DNA from: Meiothermus hypogaeus
GTDB taxonomy: Bacteria > Deinococcota > Deinococci > Deinococcales > Thermaceae
Assembly: GCF_003574035.1 (NCBI RefSeq)
Contig: NZ_QWKY01000034.1
Span: forward strand, 1 to 34,128
DNA: 34,128 bases
Direction of reading: 5' to 3'
Every line of letters starts with the position of its first letter. Position 1 is the stretch's first letter. Shown here piece after piece: positions 23,757 through 31,652 of the stretch. The notes under the pieces were generated by a model. The model was given only the letters and a program-made list of their open reading frames with translations. It was not told the origin of the DNA and did no database searches. The position numbers and the translations under genes are program-made.

Positions 23757-24860
23757 ATGGCCGGGGTTGTACTCGAGCACCTGACCAAGCGCTTTGGCAG
23801 GGTGGTGGCAGTCAAGGATTTTAGCCTGAGCGTGCGTGACCGGGAATTTATTGTGCTGGTAGGGCCTTCGGGCTGTGGCAAGACCACTGTGCTGCGCATG
23901 ATTGCGGGCCTCGAGACCCCCACCGAAGGGCGCATCTACATTGGAGACAAACTGGTCAACGATATGCCTCCCAAAGACCGTGACATCGCCATGGTCTTTC
24001 AAAACTATGCGCTGTATCCTCACATGAGCGTCTACCACAACATGGCCTTTGGTCTCGAGCTGCGCCGCACCTCGAGGGCCGAGACCAGGGCACGGGTCGA
24101 GGAAGCCGCCCGGATCCTGCAAATCGAACATTTGCTGGAGCGCAGGCCGCGCGAACTTTCCGGCGGGCAGCGCCAGCGGGTGGCGCTGGGGCGGGCCATT
24201 GTGCGCAAGCCCAGGGTGTTCTTGATGGACGAACCGCTCTCCAACCTGGACGCCAAGCTGCGGGTGGAGATGCGGGCCTCGCTGGCCGAACTGCACCAGG
24301 CGCTGGGGGTTACTACCCTCTACGTGACCCACGACCAGATCGAGGCCATGACCATGGGACACCGCATCGTGGTCATGCGCGGGGGGGCCATCGAGCAGGT
24401 GGATACCCCCCTCGACCTCTATAACAAGCCGAACAGCAAGTTTGTGGGCGAGTTTATCGGTTCGCCCGCCATGAACTTTCTCAAGGGCACGGTGCGGCAG
24501 GGCCAGGTGGTGAGCCCGTACATGAACCTCGCCCTGCGCAGCGAGCTTTTGGCGGCGCTGCGGGGCTATGAAGGCCAGGAGGTCTGGGTGGGGATTCGCC
24601 CCGAGAACCTCGAGCTGGCCCCACCGGGCTCGAGGGAAAACCTCATTCGCACCACCATCAAGCTGGTCGAGCCTATTGGAGCCGAGACCATCCTCATCGG
24701 TAGTGCGGGCGAAGCCAGCATCACCGCGCGCGTCGAAGCCGAGGAAACCGCCGCTGTAGGCGAGACCCTTCTTCTCCAAGCGCGGCCCGACAAGGTACAC
24801 GTTTTTGATCTCCAGACCGAGCGCAACGTGCTGTATGCCGGACAGCCGGTGGTGGCATAG
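23757..24860 (+). CDS. MsmX/UgpC-type ABC ATPase for sugar import
   Basis: The 367-residue ATPase has Walker A GPSGCGKTT, Q-loop VFQNYALYPHMSV, signature LSGGQRQRVALGRAI, Walker B VFLMDEPLSNLDAK and H-loop YVTHDQ. A C-terminal OB/TOBE domain (from about 240) is typical of the CUT1 sugar-importer ATPases MalK, UgpC and MsmX. These often serve several permease pairs, which fits the absence of permease genes here. The ATG at 23757 follows GGAGGGGGTGG. Box 7 controls it together with the downstream cation ATPase and TrkA genes, an unusual combination. Confidence 0.92.
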   Translation: MAGVVLEHLTKRFGRVVAVKDFSLSVRDREFIVLVGPSGCGKTTVLRMIAGLETPTEGRIYIGDKLVNDMPPKDRDIAMVFQNYALYPHMSVYHNMAFGLELRRTSRAETRARVEEAARILQIEHLLERRPRELSGGQRQRVALGRAIVRKPRVFLMDEPLSNLDAKLRVEMRASLAELHQALGVTTLYVTHDQIEAMTMGHRIVVMRGGAIEQVDTPLDLYNKPNSKFVGEFIGSPAMNFLKGTVRQGQVVSPYMNLALRSELLAALRGYEGQEVWVGIRPENLELAPPGSRENLIRTTIKLVEPIGAETILIGSAGEASITARVEAEETAAVGETLLLQARPDKVHVFDLQTERNVLYAGQPVVA

Positions 24861-24883
24861 TGCGGAGGGATGGGTGATGGGAA

Positions 24884-27676
24884 TTGATCTCTAGACCCTC
24901 TCTGCCAACATCATCCGTCTCGGATATGCCGGGTTCCCTCGAGGCGCTGGCGCCCGACGAGGTTTATGCTGCGCTAGGAACCCGTCCCGAGGGGCTAAGC
25001 GAGCTCGAGGCCCAGGCCCGCTTGCGTCAGTATGGCTATAACCTGCTCCGCGAAGCACGGGGCAGGCCCCTTCTGCTGAAGCTCCTGGCCAACTTCACCC
25101 ACCTGATGGCCCTGCTCTTGTGGGTAGGTGGGTTGGTGGCGTTTGTGGCCCAAATGCCACAACTGGGCATGGCCATCTGGCTGGTTAACCTCATCAACGG
25201 AGCCTTCAGCTTCTGGCAGGAGTTCAAGGCCGAGCGGGCCACCCAGGCCCTCAAAAAGCTATTGCCCCGCCATGCCCGGGTGCTGCGCGGGGGACAGGAA
25301 CAGCAGGTTCCTGCCGAGACGCTGGTTCCAGGCGATGTGATGCTGCTCTCGGAGGGCGATCATATTTCGGCAGATGGGCGGCTGGTGGATAGCGCCGAAC
25401 TTCAAGTGGATCAGTCCACCCTCACCGGGGAGTCGCGTCCGGTGCGGCGCACCGCGGAGGCTGTGCAGGCGGGTGGCCTGGCCCGCCCCGAACTGCCCAA
25501 CCTGGTGTTTGCCGGTACCAGCGTGGTGGCCGGCACGGGCCGGGCGGTGGTGCTAGCTACTGGTATGCACACCGAGTTTGGCAAGATTGCCCACCTGACC
25601 CAGACCCTGGGGGAGGCCTTGAGCCCTTTGCAGAGGGAAATTGAAGTGGTCACCCGGGTCATCACCCTCATTGCCGTGGGCAGTGGTCTGGTGTTTTTTG
25701 CACTGGCCATTGGGCTGGCCCGGATGCCGCTGGCAGAGGGCTTTATCTTCGGCCTGGGGATGATTGTGGCGTTTGTGCCGGAGGGATTGCTGCCCACCGT
25801 AACGCTGGCCCTGGCCCTGGGGGTGCAGCGGATGGCGGGTCGCCACGCCCTGATCAAGCGCCTCTCGGCCGTCGAGACCCTGGGCTGTACCAGCGTGATC
25901 TGCACCGATAAGACCGGCACCCTGACCCAAAACGAGATGACCGTGCGCGAGGTCTGGGTGGGCGGCCAGCCGTTCAGGGTGGAGGGGGTGGGGTACGCGC
26001 CGGAGGGGGCCATCGTAGGGTCTCAGGGAGCCAGCACCAGCAGCCAAGTCTCTCAAGACCTGCAGGACTGTCTGCGGGCCGCCGCGTTGTGCAACAACGC
26101 CCGCCTGCTGCCCCCTGGCGAGGGAAGGCCCCGCTGGAGCATTCTGGGCGACCCCACCGAGGCAGCCCTGCTGGTGGTGGCGCAAAAGGCGGGGATTGAC
26201 CCGGAGGTGGCGTTGACCGAGTCTCCACGGTTGCGCGAGCTGCCCTTCGATGCCCGCCGCAAGCGCATGAGCACCGTTCACCGGATGGGCCCTGCCCAGG
26301 TGGCCTATGTAAAGGGAGCCCCCAAGGAGGTGCTGGGCCTGTGTACGTACCTGCGTCAGGGGGGTGCCAATCTTCCGCTGACCGACGACCTCCAGGCGCA
26401 GGTGATGGCGGTCAACGACGGCTACGCCCGTGCTGGTTTGCGGGTGCTGGCGGTAGCCACCCGAACCCTGCCGCAGGGCTTTGCCCCCTTCACCCCCGAG
26501 GCCCTCGAGCAAGACCTCACCTTCCTGGGCCTGGTGGCCATGTACGATCCCCCCCGACCCGAGGTGAGCGAAGCCGTGCAGAAGTGCCACCAGGCCGGGA
26601 TTCGCATCGTGATGATTACCGGCGACTACGGCCTCACCGCCCTTAGCATTGCGCGGCGCATCGGCATTATTCAGAGCGAGCAGCCCCGCATCGTGACGGG
26701 CCTCGAGCTCGACACCCTGAGCGACGAAGCCCTCCGGGCTCTTTTGCAGGAAGAGGTGATTTTTGCCCGGGTGGCGCCCGAGCACAAGCTGCGGGTGGTG
26801 GCCGCGCTGCAGCAGATGGGCCAGGTGGTAGCCGTGACGGGCGACGGGGTCAACGACGCCCCGGCCCTCAAGAAAGCCGATATCGGGGTGGCCATGGGCA
26901 TTGCCGGCACCGACGTGGCCAAGGAAGCCGCCGACATGATCCTCACCGACGACAATTTTGCCTCCATTGTGGGGGCGGTGGAGGAGGGTCGCACGGTCTA
27001 TGCCAACATCAAGAAATTCACCACCTACATCTTCACCTCCAACACCCCGGAGGCGGTTCCCTTCATCGTATTTGCGCTGAGTGGGGCGCAGATTCCCCTG
27101 GCCCTGAACGTAATGCAGATTCTGGCGGTGGATCTGGGCACCGACCTGGTGCCAGCCCTGGCCCTGGGGGCCGAGCCGCCCGAGCCGGGGGTGATGCGCC
27201 GCCCGCCGCGCAGGCTTTCGGAACACGTCATCACCCCCGGTATGCTGGCCAGAGCCTATCTGTGGCTGGGGCCAATTCAGAGCCTGGCGGCCATGTCGGC
27301 GTTCTTCTGGCTGTTCTGGACAAACGGATACTGGGGGCAGTTTTTGGGGTTGCCCGCCGAGGGGCCGCTTTACCAGGCGGCTACGGCCATGACCCTGGCG
27401 GCGGTGGTCTTCACCCAGATTGGCAACCTGTTTGCCCAGCGCACCGAGCGCACCTCGGTGTTCCGGGTGGGCTTCTTCAGCAACCGCCTGGTGTGGGTGG
27501 GCATTGCCACCGAGCTACTGCTGATTGTGGCCATCGTTTATGTGCCCTTTTTGCAAGGCATCTTTGGTACGGCTGCTTTGGCCTGGCAGCACTGGCTATT
27601 CCTGCTGGTCTGGATGCCGGTGTTGCTGATGGCCGATGAATTGCGTAAGTGGGTGGTGCGAAGGAGGACGCCATGA
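24884..27676 (+). CDS. P2-type cation-transporting ATPase (Ca2+ or Na+/K+ class)
   Basis: A P-type ATPase of 930 residues from the TTG start. Features include the actuator STLTGESRPVRR, membrane motif FVPEGLLPTVTLALALGVQRMA (close to the PEGLL motif of Na+/K+ and Ca2+ pumps), ICTDKTGTLTQNEM (Asp342), the KGAPKE nucleotide loop, TGDYGLTA, and TGDGVNDAPAL. C-terminal helices complete the P2 fold. The transported ion is uncertain; the following TrkA genes suggest Na+ or K+ balance. The TTG at 24884 has GGTGAT at the right distance; an ATG at 24926 without a ribosome site is the alternative. An upstream ATG frame stops after a few codons. Confidence 0.85.
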   Translation: MISRPSLPTSSVSDMPGSLEALAPDEVYAALGTRPEGLSELEAQARLRQYGYNLLREARGRPLLLKLLANFTHLMALLLWVGGLVAFVAQMPQLGMAIWLVNLINGAFSFWQEFKAERATQALKKLLPRHARVLRGGQEQQVPAETLVPGDVMLLSEGDHISADGRLVDSAELQVDQSTLTGESRPVRRTAEAVQAGGLARPELPNLVFAGTSVVAGTGRAVVLATGMHTEFGKIAHLTQTLGEALSPLQREIEVVTRVITLIAVGSGLVFFALAIGLARMPLAEGFIFGLGMIVAFVPEGLLPTVTLALALGVQRMAGRHALIKRLSAVETLGCTSVICTDKTGTLTQNEMTVREVWVGGQPFRVEGVGYAPEGAIVGSQGASTSSQVSQDLQDCLRAAALCNNARLLPPGEGRPRWSILGDPTEAALLVVAQKAGIDPEVALTESPRLRELPFDARRKRMSTVHRMGPAQVAYVKGAPKEVLGLCTYLRQGGANLPLTDDLQAQVMAVNDGYARAGLRVLAVATRTLPQGFAPFTPEALEQDLTFLGLVAMYDPPRPEVSEAVQKCHQAGIRIVMITGDYGLTALSIARRIGIIQSEQPRIVTGLELDTLSDEALRALLQEEVIFARVAPEHKLRVVAALQQMGQVVAVTGDGVNDAPALKKADIGVAMGIAGTDVAKEAADMILTDDNFASIVGAVEEGRTVYANIKKFTTYIFTSNTPEAVPFIVFALSGAQIPLALNVMQILAVDLGTDLVPALALGAEPPEPGVMRRPPRRLSEHVITPGMLARAYLWLGPIQSLAAMSAFFWLFWTNGYWGQFLGLPAEGPLYQAATAMTLAAVVFTQIGNLFAQRTERTSVFRVGFFSNRLVWVGIATELLLIVAIVYVPFLQGIFGTAALAWQHWLFLLVWMPVLLMADELRKWVVRRRTP

Positions 27677-28326
27677 ACTTCATTGTGGTGGGTTGTGGGC
27701 GGATGGGCTCGGGGTTGGCCCAGGCCCTTGACCAGCGGGGGCATCAGGTCACGGTAATTGACCGCGATGGGACGGCCCTGAATGCGCTTGGCCCCACCTT
27801 CAAAGGCCACCGGGTGGTGGGGGTGGCCTTTGACCGGGCGATACTCGAGCAGGCTCAGATTCAGCGGGCCGATGGGCTGGCGGCAGTGACCAACTCCGAC
27901 GAGACCAATATCGTGACGGCTCGAGTGGCCCGGAGCCTCTTCCGGGTTCCCCGGGTGGTGGCGCGGGTCTACGACCCCCGCAAGGCCGAGGTTTACCGGA
28001 GGCTGGGCCTCGAGACCATCTCCACCACGGCCTGGGGCATTGGGCGCATCACCGAGTTGCTCACCTACACCCACCTGGATGTGCTCCACAGCCTGGGGGA
28101 ACAGGTGGATTTGGTGCAGGCCGAGGTGCCTCCCACGCTGGCAGGCCGGCCGGTGTCCGAACTGGCCATTCCGGGGGAGGTGCAGGTGGTTACGCTCGAG
28201 CGGGAGGGCCGAACCCTTCTGCCCCTGGCCGGAATGGTGCTCAAGGCCGGAGACCGGCTACGGCTGGCGGTCTTCACGCCCTCGGCAGACCGGCTGCGGG
28301 CGCTCCTGAAAGGGGGTGGCGCATGA
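27673..28326 (+). CDS. TrkA-type RCK potassium regulatory protein (first)
   Basis: The 217-residue protein has an RCK_N Rossmann domain (VVGCGRMGSGLA, acidic end VIDRDG at the second strand, so NAD(H) preference) and an RCK_C (TrkA_C) domain from about 140. It gates Trk/Ktr-type K+ channels from the cytosol. The start overlaps the ATPase stop (ATGA, with AAGGAGG). No TrkH/KtrB channel gene is present in the window. Confidence 0.92.
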   Translation: MNFIVVGCGRMGSGLAQALDQRGHQVTVIDRDGTALNALGPTFKGHRVVGVAFDRAILEQAQIQRADGLAAVTNSDETNIVTARVARSLFRVPRVVARVYDPRKAEVYRRLGLETISTTAWGIGRITELLTYTHLDVLHSLGEQVDLVQAEVPPTLAGRPVSELAIPGEVQVVTLEREGRTLLPLAGMVLKAGDRLRLAVFTPSADRLRALLKGGGA

Positions 28327-28988
28327 ACGTCATCATCGTGGGTGGGGGTAAGGTGGGCGCCGACCTGGCAGGCCTGCTGTGTGCCGGTGGGCACCGGGTC
28401 AGGGTGATTGAGCTACGGCCTGAGCGCATTCCATTGCTGCAAAGTGAGCTGCCCCCAGAGGTAGTGGTGCAGGGAAGCGGCACCGACCCGGCGCTTTTGC
28501 AGAGTGTGGATATTCGCCAGGCCCAGGTGGTCGCGGCGGTGACCGGCAGCGACGAGACCAACCTGGTGGTGACCAACCTGGCCCGGCTCGAGTTTGCCGT
28601 ACCCCGCACCATCGCCCGCATCAACAACCCTAAAAACGCCTGGATGTTCACCCCGGAAATGGGGGTGGATGTGGCCCTCAACCAGTCCGACCTGATGGCC
28701 CACTTGATTGCTGAAGAGATGTCGCTGGGCGACATGATGACCCTGCTCAAGCTGCGCCGGGGGCAGTTCTCGCTGGTGGAGGAAAAGATAGACCCCAAGG
28801 CCCCCGCGGCTGGCAAAGCCCTGCGCGACCTGACCTTGCCCACCGAGTGCAACCTGGTGGCGGTGCTGCGCAGAGGTGAGTTGCTGCTCCCCAAACCCGA
28901 GCTGGTGCTGCGGCCTGGCGACGAGGTGTTGGCGGTAGTGCACAGCGACCACGCGGCGGCGCTGGCGGCGTTGCTGGGGGCCGGGTAA
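28323..28988 (+). CDS. TrkA-type RCK potassium regulatory protein (second)
   Basis: The 221-residue paralogue has Rossmann motif IIVGGGKVGADLA, acidic VIELRPER, and RCK_C from about 140. It overlaps the first TrkA by ATGA, so the two are probably made together and may form a hetero-ring. Its TAA stop lies within the first half-site of box 8. The pair replaces the usual single TrkA with two linked copies, as in some Trk systems with split subunits. Confidence 0.92.
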   Translation: MNVIIVGGGKVGADLAGLLCAGGHRVRVIELRPERIPLLQSELPPEVVVQGSGTDPALLQSVDIRQAQVVAAVTGSDETNLVVTNLARLEFAVPRTIARINNPKNAWMFTPEMGVDVALNQSDLMAHLIAEEMSLGDMMTLLKLRRGQFSLVEEKIDPKAPAAGKALRDLTLPTECNLVAVLRRGELLLPKPELVLRPGDEVLAVVHSDHAAALAALLGAG

Positions 28989-29016
28989 TGCCTTGGTAAT
29001 ACCTCCTGTCTATGCT
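28984..29016 (+). promoter_or_regulatory. GGTAAT direct-repeat promoter (box 8), tandem Usp
   Basis: GGTAAT occurs at 28984-28989 and 28995-29000, and the -10 TATGCT, the best of the set, lies at 29011-29016. The start is predicted near 29023, giving a leader of about 80 nt. The stop codon of the second TrkA gene (28986-28988) is in the first half-site. Confidence 0.77.
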
Positions 29017-29104
29017 TGGCCTGAAGCGGTGTGGGCAGGCCAGGTTCTTTTGGGGCCAACACACACCCTGGCTCGAAAAGGGCAGGTTGAAGGCAGGTGA
29101 GCGT

Positions 29105-30013
29105 ATGGAACCCCTCTTCAAGCACTTTCTGATTGCTACCGATGGCAGTGTGGGGAGCGAGAAGGCGGTACGGGTAGGCCTCGAGCTGGCCGCCCGACTG
29201 GGGGCCAGGGCGGAAGTCATCAACGTCCTCGAGCACGGCGAAGAACCCGCCGACCCCGGCTTGAGAACCCGCCTGACCATGCTGCGCGATATTGACCGCC
29301 ACCACGGCAAGCTGGCCCTCGAGCAAGCCACCGCCCTGGCCCAGAAGCTAGGGGTCGAGTGCAAGGCCCTTCAGCCCACCGGCTTGCCCGAACAGGTGAT
29401 CGTGCAGAAAGCCCCGGACTTCGACCTGATTGTCCTGGGCACCCACGGGCGCAGCGGCCTGAGGCGCTGGATGATGGGCTCGGTGGCCGAAGCGGTATTG
29501 TCGCGCAGCCCCAGGCCGGTTCTGGTGGTGCACGAGTCCTATGAGCCCCCGGCGCTGGAGCCCGAAGCCGCCCTCTACAAGCATCTGCTGATTGCCACCG
29601 ATGGTAGTGCTTGTAGCCAGCAGGCCACCGACTATGGCCTGCGGCTGGCCCAGGCCCTAGGCGCCGAGGTGACCTTTTTGTCGGTGGTGAGCGCCCTGAC
29701 CCGTCCCCAGGGTGCAGGACTTCCGCTATCGCAGGCCCTGAGCCTGGTGGAAGAGGACGCCCAAACCCAGGCCGAGGCCCTGCTGGAGCAAGCGCGAACC
29801 CAGGCCCAGCAAGCCGGGGTGCCCGCGCGGGTCAAGCTGATGCAGGGTCGGCCTCTCGAGGCTATTGTCAAACAAGCCCTGCTGCACGATCTGCTGGTGA
29901 TGGGTACGCACGGGCGCACCGGCCTGGACAAGCTGATGATGGGTTCGGTGGCAGAAGGAGTGGTGCGCCGTAGCCAAACGCCGGTGGTGGTAGTGCCTTG
30001 TCCCGAAGCCTGA
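29105..30013 (+). CDS. Tandem universal stress protein (two Usp domains)
   Basis: The 302-residue protein has two intact Usp domains: FLIATDGSVGSEKA with LGTHGRSGLRRWMMGSVAE, and LLIATDGSACSQQA with MGTHGRTGLDKLMMGSVAE, so both halves should bind ATP. The ATG at 29105 follows AGGTGAG; the frame open back to 29012 crosses the leader and is not used. It is expressed from box 8. The gene converges with csoR. Confidence 0.93.
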   Translation: MEPLFKHFLIATDGSVGSEKAVRVGLELAARLGARAEVINVLEHGEEPADPGLRTRLTMLRDIDRHHGKLALEQATALAQKLGVECKALQPTGLPEQVIVQKAPDFDLIVLGTHGRSGLRRWMMGSVAEAVLSRSPRPVLVVHESYEPPALEPEAALYKHLLIATDGSACSQQATDYGLRLAQALGAEVTFLSVVSALTRPQGAGLPLSQALSLVEEDAQTQAEALLEQARTQAQQAGVPARVKLMQGRPLEAIVKQALLHDLLVMGTHGRTGLDKLMMGSVAEGVVRRSQTPVVVVPCPEA

Positions 30014-30030
30014 AGCAGTGCACCCTGCTT
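30013..30030. terminator. Possible terminator after the tandem Usp
   Basis: AAGCAG-tgcacc-CTGCTT forms a 6-bp stem just after the Usp stop and lies between convergent genes. A weak T-containing tail follows. It could work in either direction. Confidence 0.35.
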
Positions 30031-30050
30031 GATTCAATAGAACGAAAAGC

Positions 30051-30332
30051 TCAGTGCCGCAGCAAGCGCACCGCTTCCACTATGGCTTTGGTGTCGCCCT
30101 GGCCCCGGGCCAGGTCGGCCTGGCATTCTTCCAGGTAGGTCTCGAAGATCAGGTCGCCGGTGGCTTCTAGCGCGCTCTTGATGCCAGAGAGCAGGGTCAG
30201 GATCTCGCGGCAGTCGCGGTCTTCCTCCACCATTTTTTGCAGGCCCCGCACCTGCCCTTCCAGCCGCTTGAGGCGATTGAGGACGCGCGTACGGGCCTCG
30301 AGGTTGTGTTTCTTGCTGCTGGTAGCGCCCAT
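30051..30332 (-). CDS. CsoR/CstR/FrmR-family DNA-binding repressor
   Basis: The 93-residue all-helical repressor of the DUF156 family has the metal or thiol positions Cys41, Tyr66 and Cys70. Thermus CsoR uses Cys41-His66-His70 and typical CsoR uses Cys-His-Cys, so the His ligand is replaced by Tyr. This weakens a Cu(I) call and raises a CstR-like, persulfide- or thiol-sensing role. The ATG at 30332 is chosen because a -10 and operator lie immediately upstream; the frame open to 30416 runs through that promoter. Autoregulation is likely from its operator at 30337-30351. Confidence 0.88.
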   Translation of the reverse strand: MGATSSKKHNLEARTRVLNRLKRLEGQVRGLQKMVEEDRDCREILTLLSGIKSALEATGDLIFETYLEECQADLARGQGDTKAIVEAVRLLRH

Positions 30333-30336
30333 AATG

Positions 30337-30379
30337 TATCCCCAGGGGGTATCGTACACTAAGACCGCGCTACTTCCAA
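30337..30379 (-). promoter_or_regulatory. csoR promoter with CsoR-type operator
   Basis: On the minus strand TTGGAA (30379 to 30374) is followed after 17 bp by TACGAT (30356 to 30351). The G-tract palindrome TATCCCCAGGGGGTA (30337-30351, plus strand) overlaps the transcription start, where a bound repressor would block initiation. The core matches the operator at 32339-32355. Confidence 0.65.
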
Positions 30380-30451
30380 CGTTCTCTGCATGCCTGCAAT
30401 CCAGGGCCCCAAGCAAAAAAAGGTTTTTACCGACCCATAGTCAGCCATGGG

Positions 30452-30650
30452 GTGACGACTCCCCGCTCTGAAGAGCGGGGCTTCTCGGTTCTCACGGGAC
30501 GGCCCACGCCGTACCCATCCCCGAAGGCTCCGTCCGAGCCCATCTGCGGTCGGGTACACGCCCCGACCGTGCCAGGACATTGATGGCCGCAGCCACATCC
30601 CGGTGAAGAGAGGCCCCACAAGCAGGGCAGGTGAACTCCCTGACCCACAA
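30452..30650 (-). ncRNA. Probable omega (reRNA) region of TnpB
   Basis: In this family the guide RNA spans the 3' end of tnpB and the right-end hairpin, with the guide taken from DNA just outside. Here the scaffold would end with the hairpin at 30461-30480 and GTCGTCAC, and the guide would start at 30451 and read leftward. The upstream boundary (about 30650) is a guess from family lengths. Confidence 0.45.
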
Positions 30651-31652
30651 GGGTTTCTTCTCCCGGTGCCCGCACACCGGGCAGTCCTGGCTGGTATGTT
30701 TGGGGTCTACCCCCACGACCCGCCTACCAGCTTCTTCCGCTTTGTAGGCGAGGATTTGGAGAAACTGTGCCCACCCCGCGTCCTGCACCCCCTTGGCGGT
30801 GCGGGAGCGGGCCAGGCCAAGGATATTCAAATCTTCGTGAACGATCGTCCCATAGTTGTTGACCAACCTTCTGGCCACCTTGTGGTGGAAGTCTTTGCGC
30901 TGGTTGGCGATTTTGCGGTGCTGCCGAGCCAGGCGCATTTTGAGCTTCCTGCGTCGGTTGGAACCCCGCTGCTTCTTCGTCACGGACCGCTGGGTGCGGG
31001 CTAGTTTGGCCTGCGCCTTCTGGAAGTACCGAGGGGCCTCGACCATCTCCCCCTCCGAGGTGACGAGGAAGTGGGGGTTGGTGCCCATGTCTATCCCGAT
31101 GGCCTCTTGGTTTTCAGGAAGCGGCTGGGGTTCGACCTCGCAGACAAACACGATGTACCAGTCATCCCCTTCCCGCTTCAGCGTGGCGGTCTTGAGCCTG
31201 CCTTCCAGCGGGCGGTGAAGTTTCATCTTCACCGAGCCGATGCCGTGGAGGAGCGCCCGCTTCCCGCCCTCCTGGAGCTTGACCCCAGTAGTCCCGGCCT
31301 GGGGGAAGGTGAAGGAGTCGTAGCGCCCCTGCCCCTTGAAGCGGGGGTATCCCGCTTTCTGTCCCGCCTTGACCCTACGGAAGAAGCCCTGGAAGGCTTT
31401 GTCCACCCGCTCGATGACGTTCTGCAAGACCTGGGAATGAATGTGCTTGTACTCCGGCAGCTCGGCCCGTATCTCGGGCAGATACCTCTTCTGTTCGTAG
31501 AAGCCGACAGTCCTCCCGGCCTTCTTGTAGGCATCTCTACGCTCCTGCAAGGCCGCGTTGTAGAGGTGGCGGCACAGCGAGAGGGTGCGCTCCAGGTCTT
31601 TTTGCTGGGGCTGGGTGGGGTACAGGCGGTACTTGAACGCCTTTCTAGTCAT
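30492..31652 (-). CDS. tnpB: TnpB RNA-guided nuclease of the IS605 element
   Basis: The 386-residue TnpB starts MTRKAFKYRLYPTQPQ, a classic beginning. The RuvC-like catalytic residues are intact: Asp in IGIDMGTNP, Glu in VHEDLN, Asp in LHRDVAAAIN. A zinc ribbon CPVCG and CPACG lies between the last two. The protein should cut DNA matched by its guide, helping retention of the element after excision. The ATG at 31652 overlaps the tnpA stop by 8 bp; the longer frame to 31763 is shadow. Confidence 0.93.
   Translation of the reverse strand: MTRKAFKYRLYPTQPQQKDLERTLSLCRHLYNAALQERRDAYKKAGRTVGFYEQKRYLPEIRAELPEYKHIHSQVLQNVIERVDKAFQGFFRRVKAGQKAGYPRFKGQGRYDSFTFPQAGTTGVKLQEGGKRALLHGIGSVKMKLHRPLEGRLKTATLKREGDDWYIVFVCEVEPQPLPENQEAIGIDMGTNPHFLVTSEGEMVEAPRYFQKAQAKLARTQRSVTKKQRGSNRRRKLKMRLARQHRKIANQRKDFHHKVARRLVNNYGTIVHEDLNILGLARSRTAKGVQDAGWAQFLQILAYKAEEAGRRVVGVDPKHTSQDCPVCGHREKKPLWVREFTCPACGASLHRDVAAAINVLARSGRVPDRRWARTEPSGMGTAWAVP

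Noticed and set aside
25553-27226. A 557-codon antisense frame over the P2-type ATPase
   Set aside because: Same artefact; composition is His, Gly and Gln rich and the sense frame encodes all P-type motifs.
2453-29016. Reading the GGTAAT pair as the -35 of an alternative sigma factor
   Set aside because: The half-sites start 27 and 16 bp before the -10 start, whereas sigma -35/-10 starts are about 23 bp apart. The two-repeat layout fits a bound activator better.
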